Source: Haematobia irritans (Eukaryota > Arthropoda > Insecta > Diptera > Muscidae). From it: 64,000 bases of DNA. The notes under the pieces were generated by a model that searched no databases, was not told where the DNA came from, and worked only from the letters and a program-made list of their open reading frames with translations. Positions 55,548 to 64,000 of the stretch are shown here, in pieces. A program made the position numbers and the translations under genes. Positions within the stretch are counted from its first letter, which is position 1. Every line of letters begins with the position of its first letter. The stretch spans positions 225,426,975 through 225,490,974 of the forward strand of contig NC_134399.1 in the NCBI RefSeq assembly GCF_050003625.1. The letters run 5' to 3'.

Positions 55548-57340
55548 CACTGAAAAAAATATTGTCGTGAAGTCAAAGATTCCATGTCCTTAGAATAAGA
55601 ATGAAAATTTTGCTTAACATGGAAGACGCATTTCTCTAAAATAAAGTTTTTTATACCCATCACCATAGAATGGTGACGGGGGTATAATAAGTTTGTCATT
55701 CCGTTTGTAACACATCGAAATATCGATTTCCGACTATATAAAGTATATATATTCTTGATCACGGAGAAATTCTAAGACGATATAACGATGTCCGTCTGTC
55801 CGTCTGTCTGTCCGTCTGTCTGTCCGTCTGTCTGTCTGTCTGTTGTAATCACGCTACAGTCTTCAATAATGAAGCAAGCGTGCTGAAATTTTGCACAACC
55901 TCGTCTTTTGTCTGCAGGCGGGTCAAGTTCGAAGATGGGTTATATCGGTCCAGGTTTTGATATAGTCCCCATATAAACCGACCTCCCGATTTGGGGTCTT
56001 GGGTTTATATAAATCGTATTTTTTATCCAATTTGCCTGAAATTTGAAATCTGGATGTATTTTATGACCGTAAAGAGGTGCGCCAAAAATAGTGAGTATCG
56101 GTCCATGTTTTGGTATAGCCCCCATATAGACCGATCTCCCGATTTTACTTCTTGGGCTTATAGAAACCGCAGTTTTTATTCAATTTACCTGAAATTGGAA
56201 ATCTAGAGGTATTGTAGGACCACAAATACGTGTGCCAAAAATTGTGAGTATCGGTCCATGTTTTGGTATGGTCCCCATATAAAACGACCTCCCGATTTGG
56301 GGTCTTGGGCTTATAGAAAGCGTATTTTTTATCCAATTTGTCTGAAATTGGAAATCTAGGGGTATTTTCGGACCATAAAGAGGTGTGCTGAAAATGGTGA
56401 GTAGCGGTCCATGTTTTAGTATATCCCCCATAAGAACGATCTCCCGATTTAACTCCTTGGGTTTCTAGAAACCGTAATTTTTATCTGATTTGCCTGAAAT
56501 TGTAAATATTCTGGTATTTTAGGCTCGGTCCATTTGGTAATGCCTCCATATAGACCGACTTCACTTGAATTGCTTGAAACTCAATGTAAAATTTCCAGAT
56601 TTTACTTCTACATATTTAAGATTTCAAATCAAGACGCTATTTTATAATTTTCTTGCACACTTACAAGAGATGTTAATGATTCCTCTAAAACTCAAACAAA
56701 AATGGTTCTTATAAATCCAGAATCTGATATAGTCCTCATAGGTGAAATCTTTAAATTTATCTTCGGGAAGTGTCCTCAAGTCCTCAAGCCCTCCTAAAAT
56801 TTCAAAGGAAACCCTAATATTTGGTTCATGGTGGTGGGTATTTAAGGTTCGGCCCGGCCGAACTTAGTGCTGTATATACTTGTTTTCTTGTCCAAAAGGC
56901 AATTGAATGAAGTTGTAATGTCCTTATAATTAAGTGATTTTACTTAAAAATGTGTATCATAACATGAAAGATAAAATTTTTGAGGTAAGGTCAACGTGAC
57001 TTTAATAATTAAGAAAAATTCTTTAAAATTAATAAAATTGTCTTTAAATTTGTTTCCTTTTTGCATCTTGCCTACAAAGCAAAAAATCGTTAAAAAATAA
57101 GACATGTTTTTCAACACTTTATTTTAAAGACGTTTTTTACTTGAAACATAGCATAATTTCTACTGGAAGTCGAGTCTTAATATGGAAAAAAAATAACTCG
57201 TTAACTCGTTTTTAAAGGACTTTGATAACAACTGACGAAAAAAAATATAAAAAAATGAAAAATTAACATATGCTTCCTAGAATGCTTCCTTTAATGAAGT
57301 CAAAATGGATTTAATATTTCTGAAAAAATCTTCAAAATTA
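55548..57340. mobile_element. R1 MITE copy split by a subfamily G DINE
   Basis: The left end CACTGAAAAAAATATTGTCG follows TA. It reads to AAAATAAAGTTTT at 55650 and resumes at 56883 with TTTTCTTGTCCAAAAGGC, then AATGTGTATCATAACATGAAA and CTACTGGAAGTCGAGTCTTA. The right edge is indistinct. Confidence 0.7.
55651..56882 (+). mobile_element. DINE-like element, subfamily G
   Basis: Very close to the copy at 6155-7586. It has TTATACCCATCACCATAGAA, a (GTCY)n run at 55790-55842, four modules of about 152 bp (GGTCCATGTTTTGGTATAG), then a shortened last module, and GGCCCGGCCGAACTTAGTGC with TATATACTTG at the end. The host R1 reads through it with no target duplication beyond T. Confidence 0.87.
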
Positions 57341-57371
57341 ATAAAATATTTCAACACATTGTTTTAAAGTC

Positions 57372-57995
57372 ATTATACCCTAAACCACATAGTGGTTAGG
57401 GTATAACAAGTTTGATCTGCCAAAAATGTGCCTACAAGAAATATTGATTTTAGACCCCATAAAATATATACCGATCGACTCAGAATCACCTCCTGAGTCG
57501 ATCTAGCGCTTGGCGTCCGTCCGTCTGTCCATGTATTTGTTGTTCACAGGATTTCGGTCGCAATTATTAACCGATTTTGATGAAATTTGGTACAGGGAGT
57601 TTTTTTGGGCACAAGGACGAACGTTATTGAATTTGGAAGAAATCGGATCAAATTTAGATATAGCTCCCATATATATGTATTGCCCGATTTCGACAAATGG
57701 GGTCACGTTGCACTTTTTTTACTAACCGATCGTCGTCAAATTTAGCACAAAATAATCTTCTGTATCACCCTTTAAGTCTGAAAATTTCATCGAAATCGGT
57801 TCAGATTTAGATATAGGTCCCATATATATGTATCGCCCGATTTTGTCAAATTAGGTCATGAAACCCTTATTTATCAACCGATCTTACTCAAAGTTGGCGA
57901 AATGTAATCTTCTATAGCACTAACTATATGTGCAAAAAATCATCGAACTCGGTTCAGATTTAGCTATAGCTCCCATATATGTACCGCCCGATTTT
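57372..57995 (+). mobile_element. DINE-like element, subfamily IV
   Basis: Starts TTATACCCTAAACCACATAG and TGGTTAGGGTATAACAAG, then CTGAGTCGATCTAGCGCTTG, a short GTCCGTCCGTCTGTCC tract and modules with AGATTTAGATATAGGTCCCA and TATATATGTATCGCCCGATT. The tail is missing. The unrelated head but shared core and modules mark it as a separate subfamily. Confidence 0.78.
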
Positions 57996-58484
57996 TCTAA
58001 ATGAAATAAAACTCAATTGAACAAATAATACAATGTTTGTACTATAATTTTCTCGAAGAGGAGCGGAGCGGAGCGGAGCGATTTTTTTTTTCTCGGAGCG
58101 GAGCGAGGAGCGGAGCGGTTTTTTTTTCTCCGGAGCGGGAGCGGAGCGGAGCGAAAAAAATGGACCGCTCCGGATCCCTGGTCAGAATTATCATTTTATA
58201 AGAAATTTTACTAAATTTGAGGAAACTTGGTTGTAGTTCGGTTTTGTTTATTTTTACGAATGCTTTGTTATCAGTGAATAAAATTTTCTTGTTCAGTAGT
58301 AAATTCTTTTACCCAGCGAAGAAAACAGTATTAGTAAAATTCCATGCCTTATTCTAGTTAATGAACTATTCCTAACAGCTTTCAATTTAGGATTTTTTTA
58401 GTGAAAGAAGTAAATTTTAAATTTTAAAGTTTCGAAGGCACTTTTTTTTTGGTGTATAAAAAATAGCGGCTAAACTCGAACTTA

Positions 58485-59681
58485 GGTTAGGTTAGGTTAA
58501 AGCGGCAGCCCGATTAAATTTCAGGCTCACTTAGAGTATTCAGTCCATTGTGATACCACATTTAACTAAAAGTACCTATTACATATGGGCACTTCTAGTC
58601 TTAACCACTGTAACTTCTCTATTATTTACTTTTGTGGAACCAACCAGATTGCTCCAAAAACATTAATAAACTGCTTAAGCTAACGTAATCGAAAGCTATA
58701 TGTTCCTAAAATTCGCTTACGCCTTACACAAAGAGCAGGACACTCACACAAGAAGTGTTTAATTGATTCCTTTTCCTCCACATCATGACAGCTTATACAA
58801 TAGTCATTATACTTCGCACCTATAGTTTTTGCAAATTCGCCTATCAGGCCGCGACCCCTTATAGCAGATATCAGGAGTGCTACCTGACGCCTTGAGAACA
58901 CTAGCATATCTAGTGTGCGGTTTAAGTTTAAATGGGGCAATATTTGCTTGGTGTCGTTACAACCCTTGCAATTCTCCCATCGAATATTGGCCATCATAAC
59001 AGCCTTCTCACGCAGTAAGAGCTTGCAGGTAGGTGGCCAGAGGCATACCAACAGATTCTAGTAGTTCCTAAGGTAGTTCCTAGCCTTGCTAACACATCTG
59101 CTTCGCAGTTCTCCGGTATGTTCCTATGGCCAGGCACCCATATTAGGTGAATATTGTACTGCTCAGAAAATCTCGTTGAGAAATTTGCGGCAGTCTATGG
59201 CCGTTTTCGAGTTAAGGAACACAAAGTTCAAGGATTTTATTGCAGGTTGATGCCAATATTTGTTGGAACATTACTTCTCAGCCAATTCACCACCTCTCTT
59301 ATTGCCAATATTTCAGCCTGAAAAACACTACAGTGATTAGGTAATCTTTTCGCTATTCGAATTTTCAGATCTTTAGAATATACTCCGAACCCCACTTGTC
59401 CATTCAATTTGGAGCCATCAGTATAGAAATCTATATATCTTTTATTCCCCGGGATCTGTGTACAGCACGCCTCACTGTTGGGAATTAGAGTTTCAAACTT
59501 TTTGTCGAAAAGTGGTTTTGCCAGGGTGTAATCCACTACGTTAGGCACATCTGGCATTACCAACTATGACCGTACATTTTTTCCGACCACAGCGATAGCT
59601 TCCGCAATCGCACAGCCGTTGTTGCAGCTGACTGTTTGGCCAAAATGTCTAAGGGCAATAGATGTAGCATGACATTAAGGG
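58485..59681 (-). mobile_element. 5'-truncated LINE with RNase H domain
   Basis: Flanked by a 13-bp target duplication AAACTCGAACTTA (58472-58484 and 59682-59694). The minus strand carries the end of ORF2: a C-terminal reverse transcriptase extension (LHLLPLDILAKQSAA), RNase H (YTDGSKLNGQVGFGVYS, VFQAEILAIREVVNWL) and a Cys/His motif at the end (CISC..H, CECPALC). The 3' untranslated part ends in CCTAACCTAACCTAA. Its last 70 bp or so (TCAGTCCATTGTGATACCAC complement) match the tail of the SINE in this window. RNase H-bearing clades such as I, LOA or Outcast fit; I cannot pick one. Confidence 0.88.
58680..59600 (-). pseudogene. LINE ORF2 C-terminal pseudogene
   Basis: Two readable pieces. 59237-59563 holds the first half of RNase H with the first Asp (YTDGS) and the Glu (QAEILA); a deletion right after GINLQ removes the next catalytic Asp. 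The frame is then broken across VPGHRN.PENCEAD and resumes at 59051-58680 with the C-terminal region. It ends with a Cys/His knuckle (C..C....H..CEC) and stop at 58680. Dead copy. Confidence 0.85.
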
Positions 59682-59783
59682 AAACTCGAACTTAATACCC
59701 ACCTTAAGGCCAAAATACACACATTTTCATTTTTTTTAAAATCTCTACTGCTAAGGTCAAATTTTCCCATGCTTCTAATACTA

Positions 59784-60660
59784 CACTATAAAAAATATCG
59801 TGATGAGGTCAAAGATTTCATATCTTTAAAATACGAATGCAAATTTTGCTTAGCAAAGAAGACGCATTTCCTTGTCCAAAAGTTGATAAATTTTTCAATG
59901 AAGTCGTATTATTCTTATAATTAAGTGATTTCACTTAAAAATGGATATCATTACATGAAAGAAAAATGTTTGGCCTAAGGTCAACTTGACTTTAATAATT
60001 CAGAAAAATTCTTTAAATTTAATGAAATTGTCTTTAAATTTGTTGTCTTTTTGCATCTTGACTACAAAGCAAAAAATCATTCATACACTCAAAAAAAAGT
60101 GAACTCTCTATTTCACTAAAGCCATATTAACTTTATATTAGTTCATAGAATCATTATGTTTGGAAAAAGTTTATTTTAGTCAAATAATTTTTTGCGTATG
60201 TTAGTTAAATGAACTAAAAAACGGGAAAAAGTTATACACAAATAAAGCATAAAGATTTCCTAATTTCGTATTTCTTACAAAATAGTTCATTATTTCTTTA
60301 AATTTGTAAATTTTACCAAAAATGTGTCCATCATGAACTTCGTATGTCACTAAAGACATTCTTGCAATTTTGAACTCCAAGATTTCTCTTAAAACTACAA
60401 AATTTTCTTTAACTACTGAAAAAATTTAGTTATGTCTAATAAATTTTCTTGAATTTGTCGAAAAATATTTATTTATTTTTGCCATATCGGAGTGATGCCA
60501 GCGCTTGTAATACCGTTTAGTTAAAATTTTCTAAAATAGTTCCAAATTTTCTAAAATTAATCGAAAGTTATCTTTCCTGGTTGGTTCACTGTTTTTTCAG
60601 TGTATATAGGACGTGTTTTTCAACACTTTATTTTAAAGACGTTTTTTACTTGAAACATAG
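59784..60660. mobile_element. R1 MITE copy split by R4
   Basis: CACTATAAAAAATATCGTGA after TA, then AAATACGAATGCAAATTTTGC, TTGTCCAAAAGTTGATAAAT and TGACTACAAAGCAAAAAATC. R4 (60086-60602) interrupts it. It resumes with TATATAGGACGTGTTTTTCA and stops at GAAACATA, where a SINE begins. Confidence 0.72.
60086..60602. mobile_element. R4 MITE (517 bp), reverse copy
   Basis: TA flanks (60084-60085 and 60603-60604). Ends CACTCAAAAAAAAGTGAACT and GGTTCACTGTTTTTTCAGTG. Complement of 24603-25119 with few differences and identical length. Confidence 0.92.
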
Positions 60661-60876
60661 GTTAGGTTAGGTGGCAGCCCGATGTATCAGGCTCACTTAG
60701 GCTATTCAGTCCATTATGATACCACATTGGTGAACTTCTCTCTTATCACTGAGTGCTGACCGATTCCATGTTAAGCTCAATGACAAGCGACCTCCTTTTT
60801 ATAGCCGAGTCCGAACGGCGTTCCACATTGCAGTTAAACCACTTAGAGAAGCTTTAAAACCCTCAGAAATGTCACC
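60656..60876 (-). mobile_element. SINE, tail and body, head missing
   Basis: AGGTTAGGTTAGGTGGCAGC, CCCGATGTATCAGGCTCACT, TAGGCTATTCAGTCCATTAT, CCGAACGGCGTTCCACATTG and CTCAGAAATGTCACCA, that is, the SINE read from its 3' end. The tRNA-derived head is missing. It was probably copied by the LINE type at 58485, whose 3' end it shares. Confidence 0.85.
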
Positions 60877-60880
60877 AATG

Positions 60881-60945
60881 TATGACAAATTTTAGGATGA
60901 TAGCGCCATTGTTTAAGGCTGTATCGTACTTGGTTGAGGGAGCAG
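60881..60945 (-). repeat. DINE fragment, subfamily G
   Basis: ACAAATTTTAGGATGATAGC, GCCATTGTTTAAGGCTGTAT, similar to the stretch before the core of G-type DINEs. Confidence 0.6.
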
Positions 60946-61004
60946 CCTGTAATTTATTCCTTTTTTCTGCTTTTTCTCCATAAAAGAAATCGGTGGGAAA
61001 ATCG

Positions 61005-61330
61005 TCCATAAAGTGTTGAAAAACGTCAGATATTTTTAAACGCTTTTTAGCCTTATAGCAAATATGCAAAACATATTGTAAGACGATTTCACTAATTTTA
61101 AAGATTTTTTCCCAAGTATTAAAGTCATGTTGACTTTAGTAAAGAGAAAATTTCTTTCATGTTGGAATACAAAATTTTAAATCGAAACCCTTAGTTATAA
61201 GGACAAAACGACATCATTGAAAAGTTTTTTGTCTTTTGAACAAGTAAGAAAACTTTATATGAGAGAAATGCGCATTCTTATTTTAAGGACATTAAATCTT
61301 TGGCCTCTGAAAATAATTTTTTCAGTGTAA
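61005..61330 (-). repeat. R1 MITE fragment
   Basis: AAGTGTTGAAAAACGTCAGA, AAAGTCATGTTGACTTTAGT, TTGAACAAGTAAGAAAACTT, and AATAATTTTTTCAGTGTA at the end, followed by an unrelated sequence. It is a degraded right-hand R1 piece. Confidence 0.65.
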
Positions 61331-61416
61331 CAAGTCGGAAACATATGTTAGCACCTATATTTTTGTTTATTTTCATAATTTTGTTATGATTAGAAGTAAA
61401 TAAATAGTTTTATCTA

Positions 61417-61511
61417 AGAAGGAGCGGTAGCGGAGCGAAATTTTTTTCTCGAAACGGAGCAATTTTTTTCACCGAAGCGGAGCGAAAAAAATGGACCGCT
61501 TCGAATCCCTG
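61417..61511. repeat. Remnant end of the GGAGC-type hAT
   Basis: GGAGCGGTAGCGGAGCGAAA, GAAGCGGAGCGAAAAAAATG and GACCGCTTCGAATCCCTG, a degraded version of the right end at 58060-58180. Confidence 0.75.
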
Positions 61512-62714
61512 AAATTAAATGTTTATTGCGATTTCGATCGTATTCCGCACAACTCTGTTCCAGATTTTAACCTTGTCAAAACTAAAAGAAATAAATTAAT
61601 ACGCCGCTAGGTTTTGTGTTGATTCCCATAACCACACACTACATTTATTAATATCTTCGATTGAATTCCTTTGAAGATTAAACATTTGAAGCAGGAAAAA
61701 AAACAACGACTGTCGGCAAATTCGCATATCAAGAAGTTCACTCAATCATTCACATCTCATTAGGTAACAAATTGACATTTGTCTCAAATGTGACACTTCC
61801 GAGCAATGCCGCTATATAATCAAATATTTCAAAAACCCCATAATACCTAAATACAACCCAGAAAAATAAAACAACGATAATCGACTACCCAAGACTAAGT
61901 CCAATAATGAAATATGAAAGACACTAAAGGGCCCCCGGGCAAAAACAGAAGACTCTTCAATCTTTTCTTTGGGGGATACTTGAAAGCCGTGCTCACTAAT
62001 TCCATGTTCGGCATTGTTTCAGCGATCTTCGAACAATGATGCCCGATCTGGTATCAATTAATAAGAGAAACAAAAACGCTTCAGCTATTATCGCAAAATC
62101 ATTTGTCAAATTCATAATAAAAATTCAAACTGTAACTGTTCAGCATGAAGAACAAGCCATATTGCGAATCGATACTCAAAACGCATCATCACCATCACCA
62201 TCGTCGTCATCTTCGTCAGTTCTAGTTCACTACAATGCCGCCATACACTCGAACAAAACAAAAACTATCCACTTCAGTTTTGGTATAGGTCGCCACTTGT
62301 CACTGCCCTCCAAGATACAAAAAAAAAAAAAAAAAGTTGATTAAACTTTTGAACAACTTTCCGTTTGCCATTCATCCCAGAGTCTTTGGCTATATCGCAC
62401 TTGGCTAAGTGAGCCAAAAAATTGTGTTAACTGCTCTCGGAGCAAGCCAAAGAGTGAACCAAGAAATATCAAAGTTGAAATATGACTTAACTACCTACCT
62501 AGTTTTGTGCAACGGATTGAGTTCTTTAGCCACATTTATTTGTCTGTTTTGGGTGATTTTTACTACCCACCCAAACATTTTGAGAACTGATATATTTGGT
62601 TTATTGTAAGGTTTGACTAGAGGACAAAACATAATTCACTAAATTTGTAAAACTGCCTATATGACCCTCGAGAATCTATTATGCTTTCATTTTTTTGGAA
62701 AGAAAGTTTTTATT
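61512..62714. other. No confident gene
   Basis: No repeats of the window. A frame at 62036-62344 (plus, 102 codons) contains a Ser/Pro run and ends in poly-Lys from an A-run; a frame at 62409-62609 has one hydrophobic stretch. Neither has a recognisable domain, TATA box at proper distance or splice context. This part could be unique host DNA. Confidence 0.4.
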
Positions 62715-62715
62715 A

Positions 62716-62818
62716 CACGCAAAAAAATAATTCTTTCCTCCCAAACGAAATTTTAGACAAACAAAGTTCGTTTCTCATTTGCTTTTCGCTGTAAGGAAGT
62801 GTATTTGGAAGAAAAGTA
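62716..62818. repeat. TW element end fragment
   Basis: CACGCAAAAAAATAATTCTT after TA, nearly identical to the first 100 bp of TW 1 at 31217. It stops abruptly at GAAGAAAAGTA, where a SINE begins. Confidence 0.8.
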
Positions 62819-63030
62819 GACCAAGGGACCTACTTTTTATAGCCGAGTTCGAACGGCGTTCCACATTGCAGTGAATCTACTTAGAGAAGCGTTGAAACCC
62901 ACAGAAATGTCACCAGGTGGGATAATCCACCGCTGAAAAACTTTTTGGTGTTTGGTCGAAACAGGAATCGAAGCCACGACCTTGTGTATGCAAGGCGGGC
63001 ATGCTAACTGTTGCACCACGGTGGCTCACG
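62819..63030 (-). mobile_element. tRNA-derived SINE with Pol III head
   Basis: Read on the minus strand, GTGGTGCAACAGTTAGCATG fits box A and GTGGCTTCGATTCC is close to box B. The tRNA-like head (62945-63028) is followed by CAAAAAGTTTTTCAGCGGTG, GGTGACATTTCTGTGGG and the body to CGAACTCGGCTATAAAAAGT. The 3' third with the LINE-like tail is missing; the copy ends where TW sequence begins. Confidence 0.85.
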
Positions 63031-63047
63031 GTGATGCAAATGCAGCA

Positions 63048-63343
63048 AAATAATTTTTTCTGATTCAATCACGTAATTAATTGTTCCAATTAATTTTTTA
63101 ATGGAAATGTCTTCAATCACAGAAATGATAGTATCAATTATTGAAAGGCAATTAAAAAATTAATTGATCCAATGAACAAATTAATTGATACTATTAAATT
63201 GTGTGATTGATTTTTGTTTCAATTAAAAACTTTGTTCAATAAAAAATCAAAATTTCTAAGTAAATTTTTTAATTGAATATTTTTTAAAAAATCAATTAAT
63301 ACTTTAATTGGAAAAATATTCGAGAAATTTTTTCTGTGAGTGT
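63048..63343. mobile_element. R3 MITE, degraded copy
   Basis: AATTTTTTCTGATTCAATCA, TTCAATCACAGAAATGATAG, ATTAATTGATCCAATGAAC, ending GAGAAATTTTTTCTGTGAGTG. Same palindromic TCAATTAATTTTTTAATTG type of interior as 12167-12454. Confidence 0.8.
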
Positions 63344-63349
63344 AACGGC

Positions 63350-63478
63350 TGTTGAAATGGTTAACATCCATCCTATGACAAGCCCATGGTAAATTCATCG
63401 CTTCTGCGCCAATTTGCACCATTTCCGCATCCAAAAAAGAAAATGTTCACTACTTTTTTTGGCGACGCTTTTTTGACG
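63350..63478. repeat. R5 fragment, reverse
   Basis: CCATCCTATGACAAGCCCAT, CATCGCTTCTGCGCCAATTT and ACTTTTTTTGGCGACGCTTT, the reverse of the left part of R5 at 42038. Confidence 0.72.
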
Positions 63479-63479
63479 A

Positions 63480-63650
63480 CGCTTTATTGATGTCGGTCAG
63501 ATGGTATTGCAAATGGGCAAATGTCAGATACTTTTACGCATAGCCCCTATATTAACCGACCCCCATATTTGGATTGCGGAGCTTCGTGGGGGAGTAAAAT
63601 ACATGCGATGCCGTTGAAATTTGGTACAATTTTCATTCGAATTGGACAAT
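63480..63650 (+). repeat. DINE-like fragment, subfamily I
   Basis: GATGTCGGTCAGATGGTATT, TACTTTTACGCATAGCCCCT and CGTTGAAATTTGGTACAAT: one module of the type I array. Confidence 0.75.
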
Positions 63651-64000
63651 AGCATGAAAATTAAATAAAATCGGAAAATTGCTGAAAAAAAGGGGTGCGA
63701 TTCTAAATATTAAAAAAAATCTGATGTAGGTGGTACGGATGTCCATACTGCTGGTCTAACTTCCATATTAGGACCTTTGTAATTTTGGTATATGTATACA
63801 ATTGGATTTTTTTCTTTTTCTGAAAACTCTTTATCGAATTGGTGTCTATTGCTCGCTGGCAAAGCCATTCAAAATAGACAAACAACGATGAAAAAAAAAA
63901 ACAGAAACAAAAACTAAGGTTGGGCCGGTGATTTGCAGCGCTGCTGCTGCAGCCAAGTACCATTATTGTATACGAAATTTTATAGAGCACCAACAACCAG
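63651..64000. other. No gene recognised at the window edge
   Basis: No repeat or coding signal. Short A-runs and a GCAGCGCTGCTGCTGCAGCC stretch near 63936. Confidence 0.4.

Larger units (their letters stand above)
55083..58180. mobile_element. hAT-like non-autonomous element with GGAGC-rich ends
   Basis: Flanked by an exact 8-bp target duplication GTCAGAAT (55075-55082 and 58181-58188). Ends CAGGGATCCGGAGCGG and CCGCTCCGGATCCCTG. Subterminal parts at 55090-55215 and 58060-58160 are clusters of GGAGCGG and GAGCGGGAGC. In hAT elements such clusters near the ends bind transposase, so that role is likely. No transposase is encoded. The interior holds an R1 MITE (55548 to about 57340), itself split by a DINE (55651-56882), and a subfamily IV DINE (57372-57995). 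Confidence 0.88.

Noticed and set aside
58484..58500. TTAGGTTAGGTTAGG as a telomere remnant
   Set aside because: Only two to three units, at the 3' end of a LINE with a target duplication; the same occurs in SINE copies.
62036..62344. Possible gene with Ser-rich stretch
   Set aside because: No domain, no signal peptide, ends in an A-run encoded Lys stretch, no splice or promoter support.

Overview
The window looks like a heavily transposon-laden stretch of a higher fly genome, most likely a muscid and quite possibly the horn fly Haematobia irritans or a close relative. The basis is five copies of a mariner whose conceptual protein and inverted repeats match the Himar1 (irritans) type, DINE-1/mini-me-like repeats with (GTCY)n and (TA)n cores, a tRNA-derived SINE, an RNase H-bearing LINE and AT-rich DNA with short introns. 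This species call is inference; no marker gene settles it.

Only two loci look like functional host genes: a pair of related two-exon genes on the + strand at about 45.02-45.87 kb and 52.84-53.43 kb. Each encodes a signal peptide, a phase-1 intron at the same codon, a TT-x-AP-CP motif, a Pro/Thr-rich middle, an acidic patch after NGLD and a basic C-terminus. They appear to be diverged tandem duplicates of an unrecognised secreted family. About 7 kb of transposons separates them.

Nearly everything else is mobile DNA, often nested. 1-4.6 kb: truncated Himar A, then a TA-flanked MITE (2796-4600) split by Himar B. 5.0-9.4 kb: a DINE split by a hAT-like element, itself split by a Tc1/mariner-superfamily element, itself split by another DINE. 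9.4-21.7 kb: MITEs, SINEs, DINEs and a decayed DD41D mariner. 21.7-31.1 kb: DINE arrays, one of which holds a 5.7-kb element containing a hAT containing a piggyBac-like element, plus an array of short repeats bounded by splice-like signals. 31.2-44.4 kb: an element with two divergent tRNA-like promoters, Himar C, three DINE subfamilies and near-full-length Himar D. 46.4-49.7 kb: a second twin-tRNA element split by a DINE holding two MITEs. 50.7-52.2 kb: a Himar E / DD41D / DINE-tail chimera. 53.5-64 kb: DINEs, a hAT-like element with GGAGC-rich ends, a 5'-truncated LINE with a 13-bp target duplication, SINEs and MITEs.

Family names such as R1-R5 and TW are labels made up here for repeats that recur in the window. 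No transposase reads as intact, so any present mobility would need enzymes encoded elsewhere.
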